11,177 nt of DNA, taken from assembly GCA_964502525.1 (NCBI GenBank), contig CAZCXH010000165.1, forward strand, positions 1 to 11,177, in the 5' to 3' direction. Under the pieces are notes generated by a model. It saw only the letters and a list, made by a program, of their open reading frames with translations, ran no database searches and had not been told where the DNA came from. Source of the DNA: DATLYB01 sp964502525 (lineage in GTDB: Bacteria > Bacteroidota > Bacteroidia > Chitinophagales > CAIOSU01). Position numbers and translations under genes: made by a program. Below are positions 1-6,907 of the stretch, one piece after another; the stretch's first letter is position 1, and the number at the start of each line of letters is the position of its first letter.

Positions 1-26
1 CGCTGTTCTTTGGACAAAGAAACGCG
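1..26. repeat. Imperfect palindrome at the left edge
   Basis: The arms TTCTTTG (6-12) and CAAAGAA (15-21) are perfect inverted copies separated by GA. The outer bases CGC (1-3) and GCG (24-26) also pair, giving 12-base arms with two mismatches. The window starts inside or next to this element, so its true extent is unknown. It could be a folded intergenic repeat or a transcription-factor site; nothing in the sequence decides between them. Confidence 0.5.
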
Positions 27-105
27 AAGAATAAAATCATGCTTGGCGACTCTTGGCGCTCTTTGCGGTTTGAAAAAAATAATAACCACTTTGCGGTTTA
101 AAGAA
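15..105. repeat. Interspersed intergenic repeat rich in GCAAAG/GCCAAG units
   Basis: Read on the minus strand, this stretch holds GCAAAG at two places, GCGCCAAGAG, TCGCCAAG and TTCGCGTTTCTTTG. The phrase AGAAACGCGAA followed by AGAATA recurs with small changes at 929-946, also in an intergenic position. Short-period repeats of this kind scattered between genes are familiar from Bacteroidota genomes (recollection, not searched). No reading frame here looks genuine. No function is assigned. Confidence 0.45.
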
Positions 106-183
106 TTACCGCTTCACCTCGTTCAGTTTCTGCCGGTTTTCGTTGTTCATGTTGTCGTCTAAGTTCGGGTTGTAATCATCCCG
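106..183 (-). pseudogene. 3' remnant of a small protein gene (NPNLDDN motif), copy 1
   Basis: On the minus strand the codons from 183 down to the TAA at 108-106 read RDDYNPNLDDN, then M, then NNENRQKLNEVKR. The same peptide pattern occurs in the remnant at 8653-8857. Across NPNLDDN the two copies differ at five codons, all synonymous (AAC/AAT, CCG/CCA, AAC/AAT, TTA/CTG, GAC/GAT), so both descend from translated sequence. The 5' part is missing: the opposite-strand gene at 224-805 lies directly upstream in this orientation, and the frame through it looks like a shadow. A 3' fragment of a decayed gene is the best reading. A live small ORF cannot be excluded, but no start codon or promoter is evident. 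Confidence 0.5.
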
Positions 184-200
184 GACACGCGTTAATTTTA
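170..200 (+). promoter_or_regulatory. Candidate Bacteroidota-type promoter for the PKD protein gene
   Basis: TTG at 170-172 is followed after 20 bases by TAATTTTA (193-200), one base off the TAnnTTTG -7 box. Transcription would begin near 206, leaving a leader of under 20 bases before the ATG at 224. This is a pattern match only; A/T-rich DNA gives many near matches. Confidence 0.3.
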
Positions 201-223
201 ACAAGCACATTAAAACCCAACCG

Positions 224-805
224 ATGAAAAACTTTGTACTGCTTGCTGCATTCAGCATCGCCCTGTTGCGTATGGAAGCGCAAACCACCTGCGACTCGAT
301 TGTTGCGGATTTCAGCCACACCAACTCCGGGGTAACGTATTATTTCTTTGATGAAAGCATTCTGAACAACCCCGACAGCGTTTACTGGCATTGGTATTTT
401 GATGATGGTCCCGATACGAGCAGCCTGCGCAATCCGGTTCATTATTTTTATTACGAGGGCGATCATATCGTAAGCCTTACCATTGATGTATTTGTAAATG
501 GTGTTTGGTGTACCAAAACACATTACGATACTATCAATACTCCCGGGATGCCGCTTGGTCTGCTTGAAACAAAACAAGCAAGCCTTTCGATATATCCCAA
601 CCCGACTACGGGTGCATTTACAATAGAAAACAGCCTGCCTGTGGAACGCTACGCGCTCTATGAGGCCACCGGAAGAATGCTGCTACAGGAGAAGAATCAG
701 AACAACCTTGTTATCCTGCCCGCCACCATCAGCAAAGGATATTACATTCTGCAATTAACAACAGCAGATGGACTGGTGGTGAAACGCCTTGCGGTGGAGA
801 GATAG
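224..805 (+). CDS. Secreted PKD-domain protein with T9SS type A sorting domain
   Basis: This 193-residue protein has a signal peptide at residues 1-20 (MKNF, hydrophobic core, cut near MEAQ). One PKD-like beta-sandwich follows at about 27-103. It is marked by WYFDDG at 57-62, RNPVHYFY at 70-77 and VSLTID at 83-88, matching the usual WDFGDG...NPxHxY...VxLTV pattern. Residues 120-193 form a type A Por secretion C-terminal domain starting SIYPNPTTG and ending KRLAVER. By family knowledge it crosses the inner membrane by Sec and is exported and surface-anchored or released by the type IX system. No catalytic domain is visible, so a binding or structural role is inferred. Cys23 and Cys96 could form a disulfide. 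No Shine-Dalgarno is seen, as is usual for the phylum. The next gene converges from the minus strand. Confidence 0.88.
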   Translation: MKNFVLLAAFSIALLRMEAQTTCDSIVADFSHTNSGVTYYFFDESILNNPDSVYWHWYFDDGPDTSSLRNPVHYFYYEGDHIVSLTIDVFVNGVWCTKTHYDTINTPGMPLGLLETKQASLSIYPNPTTGAFTIENSLPVERYALYEATGRMLLQEKNQNNLVILPATISKGYYILQLTTADGLVVKRLAVER

Positions 806-840
806 CGGATGTACGTTTGAACAACAAGATTGAAGGTTGA

Positions 841-853
841 TGATTCTGAATCA
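841..853. repeat. 13-base palindrome between convergent genes
   Basis: TGATTC and GAATCA flank a single central T, so the arms match perfectly. It lies in the gap between the convergent genes ending at 805 and 948. The loop is too short for a normal RNA hairpin terminator, and no T-run follows. It may be a protein-binding palindrome or chance. Confidence 0.3.
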
Positions 854-908
854 CAAGGAAGGTAGTTGCTCTTAAAACAATGCCACTTCTTTCATCCGGA
901 TTCTAAAA

Positions 909-947
909 ATGTAACCGCCAAGAACGCAGAGAAACGCGAAAAGAATA
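909..947. repeat. Interspersed repeat of the AACCGCCAAGAACGCAGAG type
   Basis: The units GCCAAG, ACGCAGAG and AAACGCGAAAAGAATA repeat with a period near 9-10 bases and recall the left-edge repeat at 15-105 (shared AGAAACGCGAA, AGAATA and GCCAAG). It ends directly at the stop codon of the minus-strand lipoprotein gene. It is probably a genome-wide intergenic repeat of this organism (inference). Confidence 0.4.
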
Positions 948-1297
948 TTACTTCTTGAATTTGGAATAGAGAAACAAGAGCAGCAGCGAGCCGCCAACCA
1001 CAAGGGCAAGACCCCGCTGTGCATTTTCCATGTAGAAGGAATCGGCATCTGTGCTGTCTCCACTCCGCGATTGTCGCGGATGGATTTCATTTCCAACCTT
1101 TCCCAAAATCCTGATGATTGTGGTTTAGACAATTGTTGCATGCTGCCGGAAGATTCCGTTTTTTCATCCTGCTGAACGGATTGCGATTCCTCAGAATTAT
1201 TTCCCTCGTTAATCTCCGTATTGCTGTTTCCGGAATTGCTGTCGCATGCGGAAAGAATGAAGATGACTGCTGTGAGAAAAAATAATTTCGGTTTCAT
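948..1297 (-). pseudogene. Small lipoprotein with C-terminal membrane helix, broken by one frameshift
   Basis: From the ATG at 1297 the frame gives a lipoprotein signal (MKPKLFF, then ILSAC) with the lipidated Cys at residue 18. A Ser/Asn/Glu/Gln-rich linker follows, then SGFWERLEMKSIRDNRG. Continuing in that frame gives Cys- and Arg-rich sequence with no domain character down to 872. A -1 shift near 1060-1065 instead gives GDSTDADSFYMENAQRG, a clean hydrophobic helix (LALVVGGSLLLLFLY) and a basic end SKFKK with TAA at 950-948. That is clearly the better C-terminus. The break sits beside a perfect hairpin, CCGCGA-TTG-TCGCGG, at 1065-1079. It may be a true mutation, a base-call error at the hairpin or, least likely, programmed shifting. 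The frame open upstream of 1297 to 1474 is rejected because it runs past the lipoprotein start and across the divergent promoters. Function unknown. Confidence 0.6.
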
Positions 1298-1339
1298 GTC
1301 AGGCAGATGTTTAGCCTTGCAAAGAAAGGGAGTGTGCCT

Positions 1340-1347
1340 CAAAGTTA
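1340..1347 (-). promoter_or_regulatory. Candidate -7 box for the lipoprotein gene
   Basis: On the minus strand the bases read TAACTTTG, a full match to TAnnTTTG. The box lies about 43 bases upstream of the ATG at 1297. No clear TTG or TTTG sits at the expected distance further upstream, so support is partial. Confidence 0.3.
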
Positions 1348-1410
1348 GTTCGTGGTACGCGATACAGTCGGTACACGAGTGGCGAATGACTAAACTACTT
1401 ACACAATTCG

Positions 1411-1418
1411 TACTTTTG
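1411..1418 (+). promoter_or_regulatory. Candidate -7 box for the DUF1186/SEC-C gene
   Basis: TACTTTTG is a full match to the Bacteroidota TAnnTTTG box. Transcription from about 1425 would leave an 18-base leader to the ATG at 1443. This favours that start over the in-frame ATGs at 1221 and 1386, which lie upstream of the box. A good -33 element is not evident. Confidence 0.35.
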
Positions 1419-1442
1419 ATTATTACACCAAGCCACCTCTCC

Positions 1443-3041
1443 ATGTCAGACATTGCTTCCCGCCTCCGCATCACCGGTTATGAGATTACGGGTGATCCAA
1501 AAATGATGAATGACCATTTCGGCATCACGGATGAGATAGAGGAAATCCTGCGGAAGTACTATGAGAAAGTGCAGCGGAAAAAAAACAGCGCCATACCCGA
1601 ACTGCATGACCTGATTGAGAAGTATCCGCACGTGCCGCAGTTTAAGAACCAGCTTTCAACGCTTTACGCTTTGCAGGGCAATATTGCCAAAGCCAACGAA
1701 GTGAACAACTGGCTGCTGAAGGAGCATCCCGATTATCTGTTCGGCAAACTGAATCGTGCAGGTGAATACATTGCCAAAGGAGAGTATGCCAAGGTGCCTG
1801 AACTGCTCGGGGAATACATGGACATAAAAGAATTGTATCCGCAACGGAATATTTTTCACACCAACGAGGTCGCATCATTCAACCGGATGGCGCTGCTGTA
1901 TTTTACGGGCATAAAAGATTTGAAAGCGGCAGAGATGCGGCTTGACGTACTGAGGAAAATTGATGACCCGTTCATAGATATTAAAGAGATGGAAAGACAC
2001 ATGATGGCTTTGCGCATGGAAAAGGCGGCAGAACGGTGGGAGAGAGAGCATGAATTTTCACGCAGCGTGAAGGCTATAGCAAAAAAAGTAACGGAACCTG
2101 CCAGCGAAAAACCCGTGTTCACGCATCCGCAGGTGGAGCAGTTGTATTGCAACGGCATGCGCATCAGCCCTGAAATCATTAATGAAATCCTTGCGTTGCC
2201 GCGGGAGACGCTTATTGCCGATTTACATAAGGTGATTTATGACAGCATGGCGCGGCTCGAACATTTCCGCATGGTTGATTGGGATGAAACCACTCACGAG
2301 TTTCCCGTGCATGCGCTTTTTCTGCTCACGGAATTGAAATCGAAAGAAAGCCTTCAGGTGACGCTCGACATCTTGCGGCAGGATGAAGAGTATCTTGACT
2401 ACTGGTTCGGTGATTTTCTTACAGAGATGATTTTGGAAACCATCTATACGCTCGGCTTCCACCAATTGGATGCATTAAGTTCCTATTTGAAAGAGCCTGA
2501 CCGCTATTGCTATGCGCGCTGTCAGGTATCAGAGGCGGTGAGCCGGATGGCGCTGCATCACCCGGAACGGAGACAGGAAATCATCAAATGGTACGAAGAC
2601 CTGCTCCGTTTTTTCCTTGCGGAAAAAGAGAATGACCGCATCCTTGACACCGGACTGCTGGGTTTGATGACAGGCGATTTGCTCGACATCCGGGCAACGG
2701 AACTGGAGCCGCTGATACAAGAGGTTTATCATCACCGCCTTGCTGATGAATCTGTGTGCGGCTCGCTGGAGGAAGTGCTGGCGGAACTTCACAATCGTTC
2801 TTTCGAACCAATTAAAAGAGAACTGTACCCGATTATCGCGCGTTATGAGCATATTTCAAAAAGCTGGAATTACACTGATGATGAGGAAGACCTTGATTTT
2901 GAAGAGAATGAGGAAGAATATTATGACGACCATATCAGTCCGCACCAACCTGTCGTGCGAAGCAGTCCAAAAATAGGTCGCAACGATCCCTGTCCTTGCG
3001 GCAGCGGGCTGAAGTATAAAAAATGCCACGGGAAGAACTGA
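1443..3041 (+). CDS. TPR / DUF1186 / SEC-C zinc-motif protein
   Basis: The 532-residue soluble protein has three parts. Residues 35-200 are helical and TPR-like, for example the segment from HVPQFKNQLSTLYALQGN to LLKEHPDYLFGKL (63-105). Residues 245-450 match the DUF1186 family pattern (LPRETLIADLHKVIYD, FPVHALFLLTELK, WFGDFLTEMI, YARCQVSEAVSRMALHHPE). After an acidic linker (478-497), residues 512-530 form a SEC-C motif, GRNDPCPCGSGLKYKKCHG, with Zn ligands Cys517, Cys519, Cys528 and His529. SEC-C is known from the SecA tail and many stand-alone proteins, where it binds zinc and can contact partners such as SecB or the ribosome. There is no SecA ATPase here. The function of DUF1186 is not established. 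The start at 1443 clears both the divergent lipoprotein gene and a promoter-like box; MM at 1503 is an alternative. No signal peptide is seen, so it is taken as cytoplasmic. Confidence 0.88.
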   Translation: MSDIASRLRITGYEITGDPKMMNDHFGITDEIEEILRKYYEKVQRKKNSAIPELHDLIEKYPHVPQFKNQLSTLYALQGNIAKANEVNNWLLKEHPDYLFGKLNRAGEYIAKGEYAKVPELLGEYMDIKELYPQRNIFHTNEVASFNRMALLYFTGIKDLKAAEMRLDVLRKIDDPFIDIKEMERHMMALRMEKAAERWEREHEFSRSVKAIAKKVTEPASEKPVFTHPQVEQLYCNGMRISPEIINEILALPRETLIADLHKVIYDSMARLEHFRMVDWDETTHEFPVHALFLLTELKSKESLQVTLDILRQDEEYLDYWFGDFLTEMILETIYTLGFHQLDALSSYLKEPDRYCYARCQVSEAVSRMALHHPERRQEIIKWYEDLLRFFLAEKENDRILDTGLLGLMTGDLLDIRATELEPLIQEVYHHRLADESVCGSLEEVLAELHNRSFEPIKRELYPIIARYEHISKSWNYTDDEEDLDFEENEEEYYDDHISPHQPVVRSSPKIGRNDPCPCGSGLKYKKCHGKN

Positions 3042-3110
3042 ATACCTGCGATTTTCAAACCTTTAGTATCAACTTTTTCGTTGGCGTTTTCACATACGTC
3101 AGGTAACCGG

Positions 3111-4892
3111 TTATTCTTTTATCATTTTTCCTACCCAATGACTGCCATCCTTAAAGTTTGCTTTTATCAGGAATAACCCGCGCGGTAAATCGCTGATTGA
3201 AATGAGTTGTGTGTTGCCCAGCGCAGGAATGATTTTAAAGCATTGCCCCTGGATAGTATAAAATTCAACGCTTGAAATCTGCTTGTCAGAAGTGAGCGTT
3301 ACCCTGTCTCCCGCTGGATTGGGATGAAGAAAGATATTTTTTCTCTCAGCAGAAAATTCATCAATCGCGGTTGTGTTTTCCATTGTTATCAGGTTGGATG
3401 TTCCCGGCAGCAAGGTGAAAGAGCCGCCCGTCCATGCGTGAGGAGTTTCCCCATTGTCCGTATCGGAAATGAAATAATGATTTACGGAGGAGAAAACAGA
3501 GGAGGAAAGAACATTGCCATCAACAGTGAGTGTAAGCAAAACGGTGTCGGCAGAAGGATTTGAAACAAGCAGCGCCTTGCCTCCTCCCGCGCTTTCACCG
3601 GCAAGCGTCCAGATTTTGCTTCCTCCGGAAGCCACGTCAAATGCAGGAGAGGTGAGTTTGCGGTGATAGATGGTTTGCATTTTGGAACACATTTTAAATC
3701 CATAGGAAACAGGTTTATATGTTCCTGTAGAATCGGCAATGAACAATCCCATCAAGCCCGGATGATTCGGGTCGTAGCCCAACTCGGTGCCGCGGTAGAT
3801 GTATGCCCTTTCGACATCCGCTTGCTGAAATGCGATGAACACGCCTGTGTGGTGCGCAGCGCCCCATTTGCGGTTGAATAAGGAATCACGGACTGATTCC
3901 GTCAGGGATTGGTCGTTGTCAAAGCCCCACGCATCGCAGATTAATTCCACGCCATCGAAGAAATTTCCGTTCGCGTTTCCCCACACGCTGTTGTATGCTG
4001 CAAAGGGAGCTTCCGCCCGCAATAGTTTTCTGAATGCGATGGATGTGTTGTAAAAAACTGCTATGTCGTTGCTGAACACATGAAACCCAATCCACGAGGG
4101 CTTTATATTGCGCTGCTCCAGTTCCCTCAGGAACAAATCAGCGTGCGTGTTGATGTTGCCGCTCACCGTATTGCCTATTTGGGTGGAAACGGAAGTATTG
4201 AATCCCGGTCCGCCAATTTTTAATGCGGGGAAATGATTTTTCAGCGAGTCGTAGGTGTTGCACCAAAAGTTGTTGAACGAAAGGGAATCCCTGTCCCAGA
4301 AAACTTTATGCGGGTATTCTGTCCAGATGTTCAGGTAGCCGCCCAGCGTATTGGCGCCACCATCGAAATTGTTGTACCTGTTCACCACGTGTATCGCAGC
4401 CTGAATCCAATTTGCTTCTTCATTGTTGCGGGGACCTTTGTAATCATGCGGACGAATCGCATGAGCGAGTTCACCGCCTACGCGGAAAAATGGTAAAAAT
4501 CCGCCATCGAGCCAGTTTTCAAACTGGAGGTCGCTTTCGCTGAAATGATAGTTGGCAGTGTCGGCAGGGTCGCAATCCCAGTCGGGATATTGAGGCGTAA
4601 ACTGATTGACGGGATAGCTGCCGCAAAAAAACATGCGCTCCATATCCAGCCGGTCGTCATAATAATCATTATTGCGAATCGTGGTGATGCCCACGTCCTG
4701 AAAATGGGATGTGAGGTCGGGCGCGGTGGATTGATAATTAGCCGAAGGACCGGCAATGACACCGAGCATGTGCGGTTTCACCACCGAATCGGCAGCATTT
4801 ACGTGTCCAATATTTACGGTGATGGTCTGCGGGTTTTGCGCTCTTGCGCCTGCTGCCATGCAGATGCTGAGAAGGATGAGCCATGTTTTCAT
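3111..4892 (-). CDS. GH39-like secreted glycoside hydrolase fold with T9SS sorting domain
   Basis: The 593-residue protein starts with a signal peptide (MKTWLILLSICMAAGARAQ). The in-frame extension to 5018 is rejected because it places 42 non-signal residues ahead of it. Residues about 25-430 resemble clan-A glycoside hydrolase family 39. Visible landmarks are GITTIRNNDYYDD (68-80), HFSESDLQFENWLDGGFLPFFRVGG in two parts (116-140), YLNIWTEYPHKVFW (186-199, aligned to the usual xxIWNEPxxxxFW), LKIGGPGF (224-231) and a late ERAYIYRG strand. Glu192 fits the acid/base residue. The nucleophile position, usually Glu in TEWN or TEYN, reads AAYNS, with Ala299 (codon 3998-3996). The enzyme may therefore be inactive or altered. 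Residues 520-593 are a T9SS type A domain (IFLHPNPAGD...WVGKMIKE). Substrate unknown. It follows the pafA-like gene after 225 bases, so it may have its own promoter. Confidence 0.75.
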   Translation of the reverse strand: MKTWLILLSICMAAGARAQNPQTITVNIGHVNAADSVVKPHMLGVIAGPSANYQSTAPDLTSHFQDVGITTIRNNDYYDDRLDMERMFFCGSYPVNQFTPQYPDWDCDPADTANYHFSESDLQFENWLDGGFLPFFRVGGELAHAIRPHDYKGPRNNEEANWIQAAIHVVNRYNNFDGGANTLGGYLNIWTEYPHKVFWDRDSLSFNNFWCNTYDSLKNHFPALKIGGPGFNTSVSTQIGNTVSGNINTHADLFLRELEQRNIKPSWIGFHVFSNDIAVFYNTSIAFRKLLRAEAPFAAYNSVWGNANGNFFDGVELICDAWGFDNDQSLTESVRDSLFNRKWGAAHHTGVFIAFQQADVERAYIYRGTELGYDPNHPGLMGLFIADSTGTYKPVSYGFKMCSKMQTIYHRKLTSPAFDVASGGSKIWTLAGESAGGGKALLVSNPSADTVLLTLTVDGNVLSSSVFSSVNHYFISDTDNGETPHAWTGGSFTLLPGTSNLITMENTTAIDEFSAERKNIFLHPNPAGDRVTLTSDKQISSVEFYTIQGQCFKIIPALGNTQLISISDLPRGLFLIKANFKDGSHWVGKMIKE

Positions 4893-4989
4893 CTGAACAG
4901 GTTTATGTAAAAAATTTATTAAGAATTGTGAACCGGATAAACTTAAGAAAAGCGCATGAGAAGGATAGGGCAGGGAACGGTTCATAGTG

Positions 4990-5019
4990 CAAAGAAAGTG
5001 GCGGAATGAAAGGTGCAAA
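4990..5019 (-). promoter_or_regulatory. Candidate promoter for the GH39-like gene
   Basis: On the minus strand TTTG (5019-5016) is followed after 18 bases by TTTCTTTG (4997-4990), one base from TAnnTTTG. Transcription would start near 4983, with a leader of about 90 bases to the ATG at 4892. If so, the ORF extension to 5018 cannot be translated. The rest of the 4893-5117 gap is A/T-rich and shows no gene or strong hairpin. Confidence 0.35.
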
Positions 5020-5117
5020 TTTTCAATGTGTGCTTTTGCGCGTTTGCAATTTGTTTTTAAATGCTTTCATAATGATACTGAAATTCAAATTGCATCACTC
5101 ATTCTTTTCACGCGGTT

Positions 5118-6809
5118 TCATTTCTCAATCGTCAAATCAATAATCGGATTCCCAACACAAGCGTTGGGGCGGCTGATGTGCAATAAATCACTGAGCGTGG
5201 CAGCGATGTCGGCTATGCCCACAGGCGCGGAGGTGCCGCCCTGTTTAATTTTCCATCCCATCCATAACAGCGGCACGTGCGTGTCATAGGAATAACAGGT
5301 GCCATGCGTTGTGCCGCCATCTTTTGCGTAAGGCGCGTCAAACCACCCCGGTTGCAGCGCGATGGCAATATCGCCCGAGCGCAACGGGGAAAATCCGCGC
5401 AGCAGCTTGTCCACCATCCCGTTGGCAGAATTGAGCCTGCCCAATTCTGCGGTGGCGTAAACTTCCTGCACGCCTTTCATTTTTTTCAAGTATGCGATAG
5501 CCTTCTCTATCAGTTGCGCACGACATTTTTTTTTGTCTTCGATGAGTTTGTTGTTGAGCCAGAATTGATAATTGGCGGAGTGCAGCACCCACTCGCCCTT
5601 GCCATATTGCTTTGAAAGAAAACGGTTCAGCTTGTCTTTCAGCGAATCGCTGCCAAACACGCCTGCAGGAATGTTCAGCGACTGCATCTGCGCGGGCGTT
5701 TGGGCTGCAGCATGGTCAGCGGTTAGGAAGATGAGCGTATGCTCCATGCCGATGGTGCTGTCCACGTAATTGAAAAGGCGCTCCAGGTCTCTGTCTAATT
5801 TGACATAAGTGTCCTGCAATTCAATGGAGTTGATGCCGAACTGGTGCCCCACATAGTCTGTTGAGGAAAAACTCACCGCAAGGAAATCGGTGATGCTGTC
5901 ATTGCCTAATTGCTCCTGCGCCAGCGCCTCCAAAGCGAAATCAACAGTGTAGCTGCTGCCAAAAGGCGTGCTTCGGATGAGTCCGTAACCCATTATTTTT
6001 TTTATCGCGGGAAGGTCATGAGGAAACTGATTCACCGTTTCGCCTTTGTAGCTCTTGCGGAAAGGTGAACCGTTGGGAAGTCCAACGGTGTATTGCCCGA
6101 TGGGATAGGTGGTGCTCCAGGCGTTTGAAAGATACTGGTCGCAGAGTTTTTTATCGTTGAAACGCTTCACCCATGCGGGCAAATCATCGGTATAGTAGGT
6201 GCTTGTTATCCACGTGCCCGTAACGTCATCCTGCCAATATGCTGCCGAGGGAATGTGCCCTGCCGGCAAAATAGAGCCACGGTCTTTAATGCAGATACCG
6301 ATGACCTTTGACTGTTTGTTGTTGGAAAGGCGCAATTCATCGGTAATCGTGGTGCTCAACAACCATTTGGGCGACATCTTTCCGGCATCCGAACTGCTTC
6401 CAACCGGAGTTACAGCGGCATCACCCGTCACATAGACGCTGCTCCCCAGGTCTCTGTCATACCAATCGTTGCCGATGATGCCGTTGTAATATGGCGTGGT
6501 GCCTGTGTAAACTGCTGCATGACCGGGACCGGTGAAGGTCGGCACATATTCAAAATTCGTGTTTCTGCATTCAAACCCCTCTCCCAACATGCGCCTGAAA
6601 CCTCCGTTGCCATACTTGTCGGCAAAGCGGTACAGGTAGTCGTAGCGCATTTGGTCCACCACGATGCCAATAACTAATCTGGGCGCAGGCGCGTTGCCCG
6701 CTTTATAGTTTGGCTGCTGTGCAAACAGCAACTCGGCAAGCATGCAAAAAATGCCAAACAGTAATCCGCTTGTACGCTTTCTTAATTTGTTCATTGATTT
6801 ATTATCCAT
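5118..6809 (-). CDS. pafA: PafA-type alkaline phosphatase (phosphomonoesterase)
   Basis: This 563-residue member of the alkaline phosphatase superfamily hydrolyses phosphate monoesters outside the inner membrane, using two Zn ions. A signal peptide spans residues 6-30 (MNKLRKR, hydrophobic core, LLFAQ); the ATG at 6794 may be the true start. The PafA active site is complete: Asp52 in VVDQMRYDY, nucleophile Thr93 in TFTGPGHA, Asn114 in IIGNDWY, Lys175 and Arg177 in CIKDRGS, Asp318 and His322 in STDYVGH, Asp365 and His366 in LTADHA, and His502 in TTHGT. Lys and Arg at the IKDR position are what separate PafA monoesterases from the diesterase (NPP) branch. The length is normal for the family and the C-terminus has no T9SS domain, so a periplasmic enzyme is expected. 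It probably serves phosphate scavenging. The gene lies 98 bases after the GH13 gene on the same strand. No Pho-type operator could be identified. Confidence 0.9.
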   Translation of the reverse strand: MDNKSMNKLRKRTSGLLFGIFCMLAELLFAQQPNYKAGNAPAPRLVIGIVVDQMRYDYLYRFADKYGNGGFRRMLGEGFECRNTNFEYVPTFTGPGHAAVYTGTTPYYNGIIGNDWYDRDLGSSVYVTGDAAVTPVGSSSDAGKMSPKWLLSTTITDELRLSNNKQSKVIGICIKDRGSILPAGHIPSAAYWQDDVTGTWITSTYYTDDLPAWVKRFNDKKLCDQYLSNAWSTTYPIGQYTVGLPNGSPFRKSYKGETVNQFPHDLPAIKKIMGYGLIRSTPFGSSYTVDFALEALAQEQLGNDSITDFLAVSFSSTDYVGHQFGINSIELQDTYVKLDRDLERLFNYVDSTIGMEHTLIFLTADHAAAQTPAQMQSLNIPAGVFGSDSLKDKLNRFLSKQYGKGEWVLHSANYQFWLNNKLIEDKKKCRAQLIEKAIAYLKKMKGVQEVYATAELGRLNSANGMVDKLLRGFSPLRSGDIAIALQPGWFDAPYAKDGGTTHGTCYSYDTHVPLLWMGWKIKQGGTSAPVGIADIAATLSDLLHISRPNACVGNPIIDLTIEK

Positions 6810-6880
6810 GCTGAAAAGTTTTAGAGCAATGTAAATTTATTCTATGTTCCCTGTATTTCGTTATAGCATAATTGGTGATG

Positions 6881-6894
6881 CTGAGTTTGCTCAG
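6881..6894 (-). terminator. Weak hairpin after the GH13 gene
   Basis: CTGAG and CTCAG pair around a TTTG loop, with the next outer pair a G-T wobble. In transcription direction it begins 14 bases beyond the stop codon of the GH13 gene. It has no following T-run, so it is not a classic intrinsic terminator. It may only slow transcription before the phosphatase gene. Confidence 0.25.
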
Positions 6895-6907
6895 TGCCGG
6901 CATTCAC

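Noticed and set aside
872..947. Continuation of the lipoprotein frame to a stop at 872
   Set aside because: It runs through an intergenic repeat and reads as low-quality sequence, whereas the shifted frame gives a clean membrane helix and a stop at 948.
1221..1442. Upstream in-frame extension of the DUF1186 gene with ATGs at 1221 and 1386
   Set aside because: It overlaps the opposite-strand lipoprotein start and both promoter-like boxes, and its residues have no domain character; the ATG at 1443 is the better start.
2994..3038. SEC-C motif read as part of a SecA protein
   Set aside because: No SecA ATPase motifs occur upstream; the motif is the tail of a DUF1186 protein.
3042..3110. Bidirectional terminator between the convergent genes ending at 3041 and 3111
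   Set aside because: Only a 4-base stem (CAAC/GTTG) is visible; too weak to call.
4893..5018. 42-residue N-terminal extension of the GH39-like protein
   Set aside because: It would bury the signal peptide, and a promoter-like pair lies inside it.
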